NCBI RefSeq assembly: GCF_014779715.1
Contig: NZ_JACXYU010000008.1
Location: 183,876-247,875 of the forward strand
Length of the DNA stretch: 64,000 bases
Source of the DNA: Streptomyces chumphonensis
Lineage (GTDB): Bacteria > Actinomycetota > Actinomycetes > Streptomycetales > Streptomycetaceae
Direction of reading: 5' to 3'
Made by a program: the position numbers and the translations under genes. The notes beneath the pieces are model-generated. The model did no database searches and had not been told where the DNA came from. It saw only the letters and a program-made list of their open reading frames with translations. Below are positions 62,969 through 64,000 of the stretch, one piece after another. Each line of letters opens with the position of its first letter. Position 1 is the first letter of the stretch.

Positions 62969-63870
62969 CCGCGTCTTTCTCGACACCCGACCGGAACGAC
63001 CATCCCGAGGTCGAGGACATCGCTGACCTGGCCGAGGGACTGCTGGCCCCCGAACATGCCGTTCAGGTGCGGGCGCACCTCCAGCAGTGCCGACCCTGCG
63101 CCGAGGTGCGCGACACCCTGGCCGCGGTCCAGGGCGGGCTCCGTGAGCTGAACGTCCCGGAGCCGATGCCGGAGGATGTCATCGCCCGGATCGAGGCCGC
63201 CCTGTCCTCCGAGGCCGCACAGCCACCCCGCCCCCCCGTCCGTTCCCCGAAGCCCTCCGCAGATCCGGGGGCGCATGTTTCACGTGAAACACGACGTCCC
63301 TCCGGTACCTCCGGGGCTGCCACCGGGCCCGGCCGCCCCCGGACCCGGCGTCGCGCCTGGGCCGACCGCCGCACCGCGCTGCTCAGCACGGCCGGAGCGC
63401 TCGCTGTCGCCGCCCTGGGTGGGGTGCTCGTGTCCGGCGTGCTGACGAGTGACAGCACGAACGACCCGCCGAGCGTGGCACAGCCCCAGGAGGAGGCCGC
63501 GGGAGACGAACGGTTGGAAGACCAGGTCCGTGCCCTTCTCACGGCGCCGACCACGTCTCCGGGCACGCGCCCCGAACAGGACCCGAAGACGCCCGAGGGG
63601 CCGAGCGCCCAGGGCGACCCCAACCTGCCCTTCACCACGGAGACCGCCCCTGCCGTGCCTCCCTGCGTCGAGCGCGCCGTGGGCCGGGTCGAGCAGCCGC
63701 TCGCCCTGGGTGAGGAGAGCTACCAGGGCACTGCGGCCTACCTGGTCGTGCTTCCCCACCCCGGTGACGCGGGCCGTGTCGACGCCTACGTCGTCGATGC
63801 GAGTTGCGTCACCCAGGCCCCCCAGGGGGAGGGCCGACAGCTGGCCTTCCGCACCGTCGAGCGTTCCTGA
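62965..63870 (+). CDS. rsmA: Anti-sigma-M factor RsmA
   Basis: A 301-residue membrane anti-sigma factor. The N-terminal cytoplasmic domain has LAEGLLAPEHAVQVRAHLQQCRPCAEV, a zinc-associated anti-sigma motif (H-x3-C-x2-C). A disordered linker, whose HVSRETRR is encoded by a parS site, is followed by one membrane helix (about 137-158, TALLSTAGALAVAALGGVLV). The extracytoplasmic domain of about 140 residues contains two cysteines (PPCVER and DASCVT) that could form a disulfide. It should hold SigM inactive until a signal arrives. Translation is coupled to sigM. Confidence 0.9.
   Translation: MTASFSTPDRNDHPEVEDIADLAEGLLAPEHAVQVRAHLQQCRPCAEVRDTLAAVQGGLRELNVPEPMPEDVIARIEAALSSEAAQPPRPPVRSPKPSADPGAHVSRETRRPSGTSGAATGPGRPRTRRRAWADRRTALLSTAGALAVAALGGVLVSGVLTSDSTNDPPSVAQPQEEAAGDERLEDQVRALLTAPTTSPGTRPEQDPKTPEGPSAQGDPNLPFTTETAPAVPPCVERAVGRVEQPLALGEESYQGTAAYLVVLPHPGDAGRVDAYVVDASCVTQAPQGEGRQLAFRTVERS
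63276..63291. other. parS: parS (ParB-binding) site, perfect consensus, inside rsmA
   Basis: TGTTTCACGTGAAACA is an exact parS match within the rsmA coding sequence (codons about 104-109, HVSRET), in the disordered linker before the membrane helix. Confidence 0.9.
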
Positions 63871-63912
63871 CCCCGGCACGGCAGCGTGCTCGCCCGCCCG
63901 GTGAGGACCGCC

Positions 63913-63939
63913 GGGAATGTGCGGCCCGTAGTATCCGTT
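63913..63939 (+). promoter_or_regulatory. SigR-type promoter, probably of trxB
   Basis: GGGAAT, exactly 18 bases, then GTT: this is the Streptomyces SigR consensus (GGAAT-N18-GTT) for the thiol-oxidative-stress response. It points right, 60 bp before the window end, where GAAGGAAG suggests a ribosome binding site. The next gene is very probably thioredoxin reductase trxB, the best known SigR target at this locus. There is no gene in 63871-64000 itself. Confidence 0.75.
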
Positions 63940-64000
63940 GGGCGGGGTGAGACCCCCACTCGGAACCGGAAGCCGTCGGCAGACAGAAGGAAGACACCCG

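Overview
The window is very GC-rich (about 70 percent or more), with strong third-position GC bias, GTG starts and AGGAGG-type ribosome binding sites. Its genes are actinomycete-specific: ssgA, sigM/rsmA, a fused cydDC, a DUF5326 protein, DUF6049 beside murJ, and femX. Together these identify a Streptomyces or close relative. The segment lies in the conserved chromosome core near oriC. It carries rpsF-ssb-rpsR-rplI, dnaB and the murJ-sigM-rsmA block, five ParB-type parS sites, and a SigR-type promoter at the right edge of the kind that drives trxBA. Typically trxBA, parAB and the dnaA/oriC region follow.

Left part, 1-20.5 kb: the 3' part of a hydrolase/short-chain dehydrogenase fusion, a CorA transporter, a GNAT acetyltransferase, a PucR-type regulator and a small hypothetical protein. 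A decayed cassette follows (5.2-6.3 kb): a helix-turn-helix family gene and a BRO-N antirepressor-like gene, both frameshifted. Then come htpX-pspAB, an orphan VapB antitoxin, a secreted NHL-repeat protein, a flavin-dependent oxidoreductase and a HAD phosphatase. The cytochrome bd operon cydA-cydB-cydDC plus a GAF sensor kinase runs leftward, with a near-perfect Rex operator upstream of cydA.

Middle, 20.8-40 kb: a cyclophilin-like protein, hisC, a LacI regulator, a metallophosphoesterase, a membrane protein, and an intact BRO-N/winged-helix protein related to the relic at 5.6-6.3 kb. Next are thiC with a TPP riboswitch, a YibE/F protein, ssgA (without its usual ssgR neighbour), DUF5326, a cupin, a holin-like protein, a PLP gamma-lyase, a Nudix hydrolase, a PPOX protein coupled to a flavohemoglobin, a second GNAT protein, and a class A penicillin-binding protein with a repetitive tail.

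Right part, 40-64 kb: a PadR regulator with a palindromic operator drives toward ino1. An alanine-racemase-fold protein and femX point the other way. The rpsF-ssb-rpsR-rplI operon, a MATE exporter, dnaB, a GT87 membrane enzyme, an MFS transporter and the CCA-adding enzyme follow. The last operon is DUF6049-murJ-pseudokinase-sigM-rsmA, a cell-envelope and stress module. Two of the parS sites are the centres of 44- and 50-bp perfect palindromes between convergent genes, so they probably also act as bidirectional terminators. Two more lie inside coding sequences (cydDC and rsmA).
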